Shown here one piece after another: positions 17,789-25,196 of a stretch of 52,319 nucleotides of DNA. The first letter of the stretch is position 1, and every line of letters begins with the position of its first letter. Source of the DNA: an uncultured Oceanisphaera sp. (GTDB taxonomy: Bacteria; Pseudomonadota; Gammaproteobacteria; Enterobacterales; Aeromonadaceae). The notes below the pieces were generated by a model. It did no database searches. It worked only from the letters and a program-made list of their open reading frames with translations, and was not told the DNA's origin. Made by a program: the position numbers and the translations under genes. The stretch lies in NCBI RefSeq assembly GCF_947495715.1, contig NZ_CANLZU010000024.1, forward strand, positions 1 to 52,319. The letters run 5' to 3'.

Positions 17789-18188
17789 CCCTATTGTCCT
17801 CGTTGGTTGCTGATGACGCTTATCTTCAACCCGGGCACTGCGATGGCACAAGGACCAGTCTGCCGTTTTATAATGGCCACATATGATGAGCCAAGGCACC
17901 GGCGCAACGAGTAACGAAAACATAATAATTATGCCAACATGAAAATTTGATCGTAAAGCATATAATGGCAACATGCGATGTGATATGAATTGGATGAGTC
18001 AAAATGCAATATTTTTAATGCCTGGTAACAACAATAAAAGCGTAATTAGGATAGAATCCCTGTCCAACAATGTTGTGCTCTTTGGTTACACGCACAAAAA
18101 AATAAAAAACAACACAATCAAGCGCGATGACCACGCCTTGGGAGCGGTGCTAGTGACAAAATACGGATTCGGCCGGAAGCGTCCGGTT
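17789..18188. other. 400-bp AT-rich divergent region
   Basis: This region separates the thiamine-binding protein gene (minus) from the GGDEF sensor (plus). It contains the 13-bp motif ATTATGCCAACAT at 17928-17940, which recurs elsewhere in the window, and a perfect TATAAT at 17961-17966. No good -35 stands 17 bp before it; the recurring motif occupies that position, so activator dependence is possible. The reading frame is open across 17973-18188 but composition is AT-rich and unlike coding sequence; I treat it as leader. Confidence 0.5.
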
Positions 18189-19601
18189 ATGTCAGGACTA
18201 CTGGGTCTTATATCTCATGGACAGCAACTTGTACTGTTACTGTTGTTATTGAGCGGTACGACGGCAGCACAGCCGACGGAACGACCGGTATTTGTTTATG
18301 CACTCAATCAGCAGTCACTTCCATTCGAAGCAAACAGCATTACCAATCGGGCCATCGGCTTTAATATTGACCTCATGCGTGACATTGCCGACACCATGAA
18401 CTTTGCAGTGGAATTCAGGGCCATGCCGCTGGCGCAGGTACTGCAACAGCTACAGACGGGTGAGGTCGATATGGCCACCATTATTTCGTCACCGGAACGT
18501 GACGCCCTGTTTGATTTTGCCAAACCACATCATCTCTCGCCGGTGGTGATGATCGTCAGAGACGATAACGCCGAGATCTATCGCCTCGAAGATTTGCAGA
18601 ACAAGGAGGTCGTTGCCATAAAAGGGGGCTTTGCCCATCGCCATCTACTGGCCGGTCAGCGCAACCTGGTCACGGTGGCAGATATAAAAACCGGCTTAAC
18701 GCAGCTTTCGGCGGGCCATCACGATGCCATGCTGACCTTGCAAAGCATCGCACTGTATCAAATTCAGCAGCATAAACTGACCAACATGGTGATTACCGGC
18801 TCGGTTGGCTCTGCCCATGCCTACAGCTTTGCAGTGACCAAAGGTAACCGGGCATTGCTGGCGCAGATTAACGAGGGTATGAGCATACTGCGGCGTAATG
18901 GAACCTTTCAGCAATTGCATGAAAAATGGCTGGGAGGAGGGCGAACCGTCGAGCAGGAAAAACAGGCATTGATCGTTTTTTTCATCATTACCCTGCTTAT
19001 TATCCTGATATTGGGGCTGGTGCTTTGGAAATGGAAAACCGAAGAAACCCGGGAGCAACTCGAACGGGCCCACCACGATGCACTGACCGGCTTGCCGGCG
19101 CGTGCCCTGCTGATGGACAGGCTGGAGCATGCGCTGAGCCATACAAGACGTACTGGAGCTTCGATGGCGGTGCTGTTTATTGATCTGGACGGTTTTAAAT
19201 CAGTCAATGACACTCTGGGGCATGCCGCCGGCGATCTCTTGCTGCAAATGGTGGCCAAACGGCTGTTGTATTGTATGCGTGAAGAAGACACGGTAGCCCG
19301 GTTCGGCGGGGACGAGTTCGTGATTGTGCTGGAGAATATTGATCATGTCGGTGATATCGACATGATTGCCGATCGCATACTGGAGACGTTGCAACAACCG
19401 TTTACCGTCGTTGGCCAGCAGGTGTGCATCAGTGGCAGCCTGGGTGTCAGTCTGTATCCCCAGAATGGCACCAATGCCGATAGCCTGTTACGACACGCCG
19501 ATGAAGCCATGTATCAGGCCAAGAAGCCGCTTTTGACAGAAGCCGATCGCAACGGGCGTGGCGAGGAGGGCGGCATCATAAATCAGCACGATAGTATTTG
19601 A
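18189..19601 (+). CDS. Periplasmic binding domain-GGDEF diguanylate cyclase
   Basis: From ATG 18189 the protein is 470 aa: a signal peptide with a Leu-rich core, an SBP_bac_3 domain (about 35-255) with GFNIDLMRDIADTMNF and MATIISSPERDALFDFAKP, one transmembrane helix (about 260-283) and a cytoplasmic GGDEF domain. The GGDEF domain has intact RFGGDEFVIV and an RxxD site (REED) five residues before it. Binding of an amino acid or similar small ligand in the periplasm would therefore control c-di-GMP synthesis. A GTG at 18153 with GGAG 8 nt upstream is a serious alternative start, adding 12 residues. The csp promoter -35 overlaps its stop codon. Confidence 0.9.
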   Translation: MSGLLGLISHGQQLVLLLLLLSGTTAAQPTERPVFVYALNQQSLPFEANSITNRAIGFNIDLMRDIADTMNFAVEFRAMPLAQVLQQLQTGEVDMATIISSPERDALFDFAKPHHLSPVVMIVRDDNAEIYRLEDLQNKEVVAIKGGFAHRHLLAGQRNLVTVADIKTGLTQLSAGHHDAMLTLQSIALYQIQQHKLTNMVITGSVGSAHAYSFAVTKGNRALLAQINEGMSILRRNGTFQQLHEKWLGGGRTVEQEKQALIVFFIITLLIILILGLVLWKWKTEETREQLERAHHDALTGLPARALLMDRLEHALSHTRRTGASMAVLFIDLDGFKSVNDTLGHAAGDLLLQMVAKRLLYCMREEDTVARFGGDEFVIVLENIDHVGDIDMIADRILETLQQPFTVVGQQVCISGSLGVSLYPQNGTNADSLLRHADEAMYQAKKPLLTEADRNGRGEEGGIINQHDSI

Positions 19602-19626
19602 CGTCACCCCCTGGCCCGCGTAGAGT
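19598..19626 (+). promoter_or_regulatory. Predicted promoter of the cold-shock gene
   Basis: TTGACG (19598-19603), a 17-bp spacer and TAGAGT (19621-19626) give a plausible sigma-70 promoter. Transcription would begin near 19632, leaving an untranslated leader of about 136 nt, typical of cspA-type mRNAs. No clear cold-box was found. Confidence 0.6.
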
Positions 19627-19768
19627 GCGCTCCAGCATAGAGTTTCAAGTTAGCGCGGCCTTTGTATATTGTTTGTTCCTTACGGCACTACAGTCACCAA
19701 ACTTCCTTTCTTTGATATTTGTTGCATTTTTCGAGCATAAGCTCTCACTAAAATAAAGGTAAGATAAA

Positions 19769-19972
19769 ATGGCTAACGGTACCGTTAAGTGGTTCAACGA
19801 AGCAAAAGGTTTTGGTTTTATTACTCCTGCTGATGGCGGCAAGGATTTGTTCGCGCATTTCTCCGAAATCGTCGGCAGCGGCTTTAAGACTCTGGCAGAA
19901 GGCCAGGCAGTATCCTACACCGCTACCGAAGGTGCCAAGGGTCCTCAGGCTTCACAGATTCAGGCTCTGTAA
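19769..19972 (+). CDS. Cold-shock family protein (CspA/CspD type)
   Basis: This 67-aa single cold-shock domain binds single-stranded RNA and DNA. The RNP1 motif KGFGFI and an RNP2 motif LFAHF (variant of VFVHF) are present, preceded by [16 protein letters not shown] lies before the ATG. The long leader suggests post-transcriptional control of the kind seen in cspA. Which of the several paralogues this is cannot be told, so no symbol is given. A strong intrinsic terminator follows. Confidence 0.96.
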   Translation: MANGTVKWFNEAKGFGFITPADGGKDLFAHFSEIVGSGFKTLAEGQAVSYTATEGAKGPQASQIQAL

Positions 19973-19996
19973 TTACCCTTCGGTAATTCAAGACCT

Positions 19997-20023
19997 AAAA
20001 AACCCGCTTCGGCGGGTTTTTTT
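19997..20023 (+). terminator. Terminator after the cold-shock gene
   Basis: AAAAAA-CCCGC-TTCG-GCGGG-TTTTTTT: a GC stem with a stable tetraloop flanked by A and T runs. Confidence 0.95.
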
Positions 20024-20161
20024 GTGTTTAAAGCCATGCCGGATCAGGCAGTCTTGCCTCTTTTCGAGCACCGAGTTGTTTGCAGGTCGTTCCACTGGCA
20101 ACTTATCAGCATAGAAGAAGCTGTAGCTGGCGCCAGATAATGTGAGCCATCCATTAACATT

Positions 20162-20179
20162 ATATTATGCCAACATACA
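20162..20179 (+). repeat. 18-bp repeat ATATTATGCCAACATACA, copy 1
   Basis: The same 18 bp occurs inverted at 48758-48775, and its 13-bp core at 17928-17940. This copy sits in the non-coding stretch between the cold-shock terminator and the YgjP-like fragment. Confidence 0.75.
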
Positions 20180-20231
20180 TGGTTGTATCAATAAAACCTC
20201 TCACATCAGAAACATCGCAAGGGTCGAACGT

Positions 20232-20390
20232 CTACACCATAATAGGCGGGCGGCCGGTTACCCATAATGCCTGATCCAGCATGGCGTCCAGCCTGCGGAC
20301 AAACACATCCCTGGCCTTGTGCCGGTACCAGTCATTCAGCAAAGTCTGTACCTTATCGGGATTTTGCTCGCGTACCTTAAGCGGTAAGGA
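20232..20390 (-). pseudogene. Fragment of a YgjP-like metallohydrolase gene
   Basis: The translated segment LPLKVREQNPDKVQTLL through DWYRHKARDVF, RRLDAMLDQALWVTGRPP matches the middle of the M48-like YgjP/SprT-related family (pattern LPL..R..NP..VQ.LL..WYR..AR..F..RL). It ends at a stop just before the point where family members carry the HExxH-type region, and no N-terminal half is found upstream. Only about 50 residues remain, so this is a decayed remnant. Family identification is from memory. Confidence 0.65.
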
Positions 20391-20424
20391 TATGAAACAG
20401 ATAGAAAAAGGCTTCAATAGTTAC

Positions 20425-20898
20425 TTAACTGAGGTCAGTAGTATCAGCTCCCAAAATGTTATTAATTTCTTCGATATGCATTTTTAGCTTGCTCAAGCAA
20501 GTACTGGTATCTTGATCAGCCATCTCATTGCCTTCTAACAGGACATAGCGGCCTTGATCCAAACCTGCAATATGTGAGAAATAAAAGGCATCCTTCCAGA
20601 ACTTACAAGGTACCGGCTCGGTGTTCAGGTGCTCCTGGCACAGCTGTTGATCCTTAACATAGGCCAGAACCGCCAGCGCCTTGTGTTTGTAAACTTTAAC
20701 TGAAACACCTTCAGGCCAGTGCTTTAACCTGATGTCGAGATCGCACTTAATGTCGGCGTTTTCTTTCTTTACGTAAACTTTTTTTACTTCAAATGAGCCT
20801 CGCCATTGCGAGAATATATCGCCAGAAAAAATTTGGTGCTCGATATCATTAAATTTTTCTTCAATTTTCTGAGTGATGACATTGATATTATCTGACAT
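20425..20898 (-). CDS. Uncharacterised protein (157 aa)
   Basis: I do not recognise this gene. It encodes a soluble 157-aa protein of mixed charge, with no signal peptide or membrane segment. Features are an N-terminal amphipathic KIEEKFNDIEHQIFSG, a Lys-rich VKKVYVKKENADIK strand region, GLDQGRYVLLEG and a C-terminal helix. Base composition is clearly more AT-rich than the core genes, suggesting acquisition. It ends 35 bp before the YgjP-like fragment on the same strand. Upstream, TTAACTGT and ACAGTTTAA (about 20920-20950) form an imperfect inverted repeat that could be its operator. Confidence 0.6.
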   Translation of the reverse strand: MSDNINVITQKIEEKFNDIEHQIFSGDIFSQWRGSFEVKKVYVKKENADIKCDLDIRLKHWPEGVSVKVYKHKALAVLAYVKDQQLCQEHLNTEPVPCKFWKDAFYFSHIAGLDQGRYVLLEGNEMADQDTSTCLSKLKMHIEEINNILGADTTDLS

Positions 20899-21172
20899 GA
20901 GGGTTGTGACCTTGATTCTGTTGGGTTAACTGTTTTTAACGACAGTTTAATGCCGGTATGCTACTGGGAGTACCGAGTCGTGTAAAGTTGTTGCGTTTTT
21001 TTTGTTATGAGTATTTTTTATTTTTTGATAAGTTTATTTTTCACATAACGCTATTTGCCAGCATAGCTGCTGGATTGGCCGTATTATTTGCCTTTACTCG
21101 GAATTACTGTGATATGGCGCCGGTTGATTTTGCTGTATGATGCCCGGTTTTTCATGAGGGTGGTAACAGACA

Positions 21173-22384
21173 GTGCAGCGCTCTATTTTTACTGAACATA
21201 ATTATCTGACCTATTTGTGTGGCAGTATCTTTTCCACTCAGGGTCTTTGGATTCAACGCATGACACTGGGCTGGATGATGTGGGATCTGACTCATTCAGA
21301 AAGCTGGTTGGGAATGCTGGCCTTTTTAATGTTTTTCCCGACTATTTTGGTCGGGCCATTGTTTGGAGCAATGGTGGATCGTATTAACCGTCGTCAGGCG
21401 GCCGTCGTCACCAGTATTTTACTTGGGCTATTATCGCTGTTATTGGCCTGGTTGGTGTGGCAACAGTTAGTGAATGCGCTGATGCTGTTGTTGTTTGCTC
21501 TTGGGATCGGCGTCGCCAATAGTGCCTATCAGTCGATACGGCTGTCTTTAGTACCAGAATTGGTCAGTGCCGAAAACATGCCTAAGGCCGTGGCCATTAA
21601 TGCAATTTTATACAATACTTCACGTTTTATTGGGCCGGTTATTGCAGGGCTGCTAATTAAATATCAGGGCAATGCCACCGCGCTGGCGGTAGTTGCTACC
21701 TGTTATGTACCACTAACTATTGTATTATTATTATTGAAACTCGATAACTGCCAGCGAGTATCAAAGGCACAGAAATTGACCTTTTTCATGGATATAAAGG
21801 CCGGATTTTATTATGCCCTGAGTTCAGCTCTGATCCTTCGCTTATTAATGCTGATTGCGGCTTCGGCGATGTTAGGTCGGGGCTTGCTGGAAATTTTGCC
21901 CGCAGCGGTTGAGGTACTCTACGATAGGGGAGTGGAAGCCTTAGCCTGGCTTAATTCAGCAGCGGGGATAGGTGCGATTATTGCGGGTTTACTGCTGTCA
22001 TTCTTTAGTGCCGATCGCTTATTTCCGGCGATGCGTCTGGGGGCTATTTCTTCAGGTTTATTGTTGGTGCTGTTCAGTTATACCAATAGTTTTGAACTAG
22101 GGTTGCTCATTGTGGGGGGCTTAAGTTTTTGTGCCACAGTTTGTGCTGTAGGCACTCAATCACTTATTCAGGTTTCAGTGGCAAGTGGATTTAGAGGCCG
22201 GGTTATGAGCCTGTGGGGAGCGATTAATGTTGGCGGTGGTGCATTGGGTGGTTTGTTATTCGGTGTGCTGACCGAATTTATGGGTTATTCATTTACGCTG
22301 ATCACTGTCGGACTATGCTGTGTTATTATTTCCCACATTGTCACTCGTCGTATTGCCTTGCCCGAAGAGCTAAAATCGGCATAA
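21173..22384 (+). CDS. MFS transporter (EntS/MFS_3-like exporter)
   Basis: The 403-aa protein has about 11-12 hydrophobic helices and the MFS A-motif variant GPLFGAMVDRINRRQ between helices 2 and 3. RFIGPVIAGLLI (helix 5 region) and a second-half GFRGRVMSLWGAINVGGG match the MFS_3 group, which includes the enterobactin exporter EntS. The substrate is unknown; no siderophore genes are nearby. GTG 21173 is used, with GAGGG about 12 nt upstream, a long spacing. AT-rich composition sets it apart from the surrounding core genome. An inverted repeat follows the stop directly. Confidence 0.85.
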   Translation: MQRSIFTEHNYLTYLCGSIFSTQGLWIQRMTLGWMMWDLTHSESWLGMLAFLMFFPTILVGPLFGAMVDRINRRQAAVVTSILLGLLSLLLAWLVWQQLVNALMLLLFALGIGVANSAYQSIRLSLVPELVSAENMPKAVAINAILYNTSRFIGPVIAGLLIKYQGNATALAVVATCYVPLTIVLLLLKLDNCQRVSKAQKLTFFMDIKAGFYYALSSALILRLLMLIAASAMLGRGLLEILPAAVEVLYDRGVEALAWLNSAAGIGAIIAGLLLSFFSADRLFPAMRLGAISSGLLLVLFSYTNSFELGLLIVGGLSFCATVCAVGTQSLIQVSVASGFRGRVMSLWGAINVGGGALGGLLFGVLTEFMGYSFTLITVGLCCVIISHIVTRRIALPEELKSA

Positions 22385-22593
22385 CAGTAAGCAAATGCTT
22401 ACTATTATGCCAAATATCAAGAATCTTAAAATAGGTTGGCGTTGGAACGCGAAGGTAAAAGTTTCTATCCGACGTTTACCTTCCCGATCCCGTCGCCCTG
22501 ACTAGGGTGCGTTCTCAATTATGCCAGCCAGATAACTGCTGATACGAGACTCAACATCGATTGGTAGTTTTTCACCCGCCGTTCGACCATGAG
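22385..22593. other. Non-coding stretch with two inverted repeats
   Basis: AGTAAGCA / TGCTTACT with a 2-nt spacer (22386-22403) directly follows the MFS stop but lacks a T-run. GAAGGTAAA (22451-22459) pairs with TTTACCTTC (22475-22483) around 15 nt. Two ATTATGCC octamers (22404, 22518) also occur. Nothing codes convincingly here; it may be insertion-sequence debris. Confidence 0.5.
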
Positions 22594-22914
22594 TTATTCA
22601 AAATCAGCATCTTCTGATAACGATTCCATTATTTTGAGCCAGGCTCCTTTGTGCGACCAACGGCTATAACGAACGTAAACACGGTGCCAATTGCCATAAA
22701 ACTCGGGTAAGTCCCGCCAAGGAGAGCCGGTTCGAACAATCCAGAGTACTGCCTCGACGAACTTGCGATTCATGGGATAAGTCTCGTCAAACATGGATTG
22801 TGAATGGCATTCGATACCCCAAAGGACTTGTTTGCTAACTGCTGCCAGTGAGCTCAAGGGCAGGGGATTGATGTAAATCCAAGGCTTGGCCTTTGCTGAG
22901 TTGGTATCCATCAA
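22594..22914 (-). pseudogene. Truncated IS5-family transposase (DUF4096 part)
   Basis: NRKFVEAVLWIVRTGSPWRDLP, FYGNWHRVYVRYSRWSHKGAW and a terminal SEDADFE match the N-terminal DUF4096 domain of two-frame IS5-family transposases. The catalytic DDE part that normally follows in the next frame is absent: downstream sequence reads into an unrelated short frame. The N-terminal 40 residues also look non-homologous. Neither terminal inverted repeat was identified. It is a dead fragment. Confidence 0.75.
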
Positions 22915-23262
22915 ATGGCGATAATGATCTTGTGTCTGGAGTCATACTGCGTCCAGCATCATGAATGGAGCTTTCAGAACAGTCTTCCATAATGAAGCAA
23001 GCTTGCTACCAGGCGGCCACAGCTTGGAACTAGTGTTCGCATAGCCACTGATCAGTCTGACAATACGGAAACTACTGCGTTATGGTAAATAGAGGGTGCC
23101 GGTATAACACGCCAGGGCCCGAAGGGCCTGGTCTAGCGGTTGAGTGCTAATAAAAAGAGAAACCCACATCAGCCAGCTACATGAGCATGGCCTTAGGCGG
23201 TTATGAGCATCTGGCGCCATAACCGCCGAGATGATTTCCAAAGCTTAATCATCGGAGCCGCA
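22915..23262. other. Non-coding stretch with hairpins
   Basis: No coding region is supported. CCAGGGCCC-GAA-GGGCCTGG (23112-23131) forms a GC hairpin without a T-run. GGCGGTTAT (23196-23204) and ATAACCGCC (23219-23227) form a 9-bp inverted repeat with a 14-nt loop. The second repeat precedes the start of the next ORF and could be its operator. Confidence 0.5.
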
Positions 23263-23634
23263 ATGAATGTATGGCTGAATACCGACTGTCCGGCACTGAT
23301 GATGTTGTCAGCCGAAACAGAGCGACCAGAGCAACAGGCATGGATCTGGTGGCCACGTGCATTATCCGATCAAAACGTTGAGCAAGAACCGAGGATGCTG
23401 TCGGCATTAGCCCGTGATGATGTGGACTGGCAGTCGAGCAACCGGATCTTGCTGGAGAATGAAGACTTCCGGGATTTCATCTCTGAAACGACACAAGCTA
23501 TTGCGCCGACGGGCCGCCGGAACAACTGGCGGCCCGTTTTTTATATCTGGTACCGGCAATCTTGCGCAGCAGATCAGGGGCAGGTGACTGGATGGTGGAT
23601 CTCATGGCTTTGTAAAAATCTCACTTTTAACTGA
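23263..23634 (+). CDS. Uncharacterised ORF with terminator inside its 3' part
   Basis: I do not recognise this 123-aa product. The start at 23263 has GGAG 6 nt upstream; an earlier in-frame ATG at 23203 lies inside an inverted repeat and is less likely. The first ~80 residues (NVWLNTDCPALMMLSAE to FRDFISETT) look like a normal acidic soluble protein. A strong intrinsic terminator at 23509-23542 lies inside the reading frame, so the last ~40 residues, Trp-rich and unlike the rest, are probably read-through of a mutated stop or a fusion to non-coding DNA. It is likely a damaged gene. Confidence 0.4.
   Translation: MNVWLNTDCPALMMLSAETERPEQQAWIWWPRALSDQNVEQEPRMLSALARDDVDWQSSNRILLENEDFRDFISETTQAIAPTGRRNNWRPVFYIWYRQSCAADQGQVTGWWISWLCKNLTFN
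23509..23542 (+). terminator. Strong intrinsic terminator left of dif
   Basis: ACGGGCCGCC and GGCGGCCCGT form a perfect 10-bp stem with a 9-nt loop, followed by TTTTTT. It lies within the preceding ORF and about 140 bp from dif. Confidence 0.9.
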
Positions 23635-23678
23635 AACCCACACAACACAGACCTGAAGTTCAGAGATTCATAAACCTT

Positions 23679-23706
23679 ATTTAACATAATATACATTATG
23701 CGAAGT
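23679..23706 (-). other. dif: dif, chromosome dimer resolution site (XerC/XerD)
   Basis: Read on the minus strand the 28-mer is ACTTCGCATAA-TGTATA-TTATGTTAAAT. Compared with E. coli dif (GGTGCGCATAA-TGTATA-TTATGTTAAAT) the XerD arm and central hexamer are identical and the XerC arm matches 8 of 11, for 25 of 28 overall. XerCD recombine here, under FtsK control, to resolve chromosome dimers. The site marks the replication terminus. It lies between a terminator and the 3' end of a tyrosine recombinase gene. KOPS octamers on both sides point towards it. Confidence 0.96.
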
Positions 23707-23752
23707 TATGATTATGCCGGGAAAGGGCCGCTTCAGGGCCCGGCGTCTTCGT

Positions 23753-25039
23753 TCATGTATCAAGCCTGTCCAGTCGCTTACCGGCGGCGCTTTCATGGCG
23801 TTCCACCTTGCCGGTGTGCAGATATTGCGAGGTGGTGTCTATGCTGTCGTGACCGGCGTCGGCCTGCACATGAGACAAGGGTCGGCCGTTATAGTTGATG
23901 TCGTGAGTAATGCCGGTGTGGCGAATACTGTGTACGGTCAGGCTACGCATTTCACTGGCGTCCTGCTCAAAACCGTCTTCGGCGGCGGCATCGGCGGCGG
24001 CGGCCATAAGTTCGTTGAGCAGGTCGCGCAGTTGGCGTATGCCGAGGTTGGCGTTAAGCAGACCCTGATCCCGCCCCCGACCGGCGGCCCTGTGGCGCAC
24101 AAACAGCGGCGTGGCGTCGTTGGGTGCCGGCAAAGGCGACAGCTTGAGATAACGGCGATAACACTGCAGCGCTTCCAGCAGTTCGCGGGATACGGCCACG
24201 GTGCGTTTTTTGCCGCCTTTGCTGACCGGAATATGAAAGCTCCAGATCCCGCTGTGACCGTCGCGGCGAAACTGGCTCATCACCGGCGAAAAACCGGGCC
24301 TTGCCGCGACTTCCGAGATACGCAGGTAGCAGCCGTACATCAGGGAGATCAAAAACAGGGAACGCTGGTGCCGCTCGGGCGCTTGTTCTGCCAGCAGACG
24401 CGCGGTACTCATCACATAGGACCATTGCAGATCGCTGAATACCCGCACTTCGTCTTCGTCACCCAGGCCCGCCACCACCACGGGGCTGGAGCCGAAACGG
24501 CTGTGACGCATCCACATCACGGCCGGGTTTCGCTCGGTGACTTCTTCGTTGATCAGGTAGCCATAGAAGGAAGACAGGATGGCCATCTTGGTTTTCAGCG
24601 CCTTGTCGCTCAACCGGTATGGCTGCTCGATACCGTCGACTTTTTTACCCAGGAATGGCCGCCACTGCAGGTTGGGCTGGCGTTCGCCCCAGTCCTTGTT
24701 CAGTACAAACTGGGCCACGTTACGGTAGGCAATCAATGCCGTCGGTGGCGCCAGGCAATACTCCACGTAACGGTTAATGCCCCGACGGTTCAATTCGATG
24801 GGCGAAACCTGCTCGACGTCGAAGCACCAGTGTAAAAAGGTGGTCAGCTCGCTGCGGTAGGTCTTGTAATTGTTCTCGTTGAAGCGGCTTTCCAGCAGCC
24901 AGTCCATGGCATGCTCATAAATAAAGGCGGCATCGGGTACCGCATTCAGGGTGATATCGGCAATATGCTGGTTAACGACGCTGTTGCCCTCTTCGAGAAA
25001 CTGGGGGGCATCAAACAGCGGTAATACGGGGGCATTCAT
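23753..25039 (-). CDS. Tyrosine recombinase adjacent to dif
   Basis: The 428-aa protein has a SAM-like core-binding domain (about 40-170) and a catalytic domain (about 200-415). All catalytic residues are visible: Arg 240 (YLRISEV), Lys in SKGGKKRT (274-278), His 370 and Arg 373 (HSIRHTG), His 397 (AGHDSID) and nucleophile Tyr 406 (TSQYLH). It is longer than XerC/XerD (about 300 aa) and is not either of them. GC content matches the core genome and no excisionase, phage or cargo genes accompany it. It ends 47 bp from dif; its upstream region holds a perfect 15-6-15 palindrome. The start at 25039 (MNAPVLPLFDAPQ) is the best family-like Met. Confidence 0.9.
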   Translation of the reverse strand: MNAPVLPLFDAPQFLEEGNSVVNQHIADITLNAVPDAAFIYEHAMDWLLESRFNENNYKTYRSELTTFLHWCFDVEQVSPIELNRRGINRYVEYCLAPPTALIAYRNVAQFVLNKDWGERQPNLQWRPFLGKKVDGIEQPYRLSDKALKTKMAILSSFYGYLINEEVTERNPAVMWMRHSRFGSSPVVVAGLGDEDEVRVFSDLQWSYVMSTARLLAEQAPERHQRSLFLISLMYGCYLRISEVAARPGFSPVMSQFRRDGHSGIWSFHIPVSKGGKKRTVAVSRELLEALQCYRRYLKLSPLPAPNDATPLFVRHRAAGRGRDQGLLNANLGIRQLRDLLNELMAAAADAAAEDGFEQDASEMRSLTVHSIRHTGITHDINYNGRPLSHVQADAGHDSIDTTSQYLHTGKVERHESAAGKRLDRLDT

Positions 25040-25095
25040 AGGACTGATGATTCCGAGGTCGGCTGTATGGATGCACAGTGTAACGTATTCATAAA

Positions 25096-25131
25096 GACTA
25101 ATGCCGATAAATACAGTTATCGGCATTAGTC
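25096..25131. repeat. Perfect 15-6-15 palindrome, candidate recombinase core site
   Basis: GACTAATGCCGATAA (25096-25110), spacer ATACAG (25111-25116) and TTATCGGCATTAGTC (25117-25131). The arms are perfectly complementary. The inner ATAA-N6-TTAT and the 6-bp spacer reproduce the layout of dif, and the spacer shares ATACA with dif read on the plus strand. It stands between the recombinase (minus) and the hydrolase gene (plus), so an operator role for either gene is an alternative. It has no T-run, so it is not a terminator. Confidence 0.75.
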
Positions 25132-25196
25132 ACTCTCTCCATGCCAACCATCACTTGTTCTATGCTTATGCATCAGTCACAACCCGGACAGACATT

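Noticed and set aside
17973-18188. N-terminal extension of the GGDEF sensor
   Set aside because: The open frame is AT-rich leader with no similarity; the signal peptide is at 18189 (or just before, from GTG 18153).
20958-21140. Small plus-strand ORF of 60 codons
   Set aside because: It is Phe-rich AT-driven sequence with no family likeness and no clear ribosome-binding site, upstream of the MFS gene.
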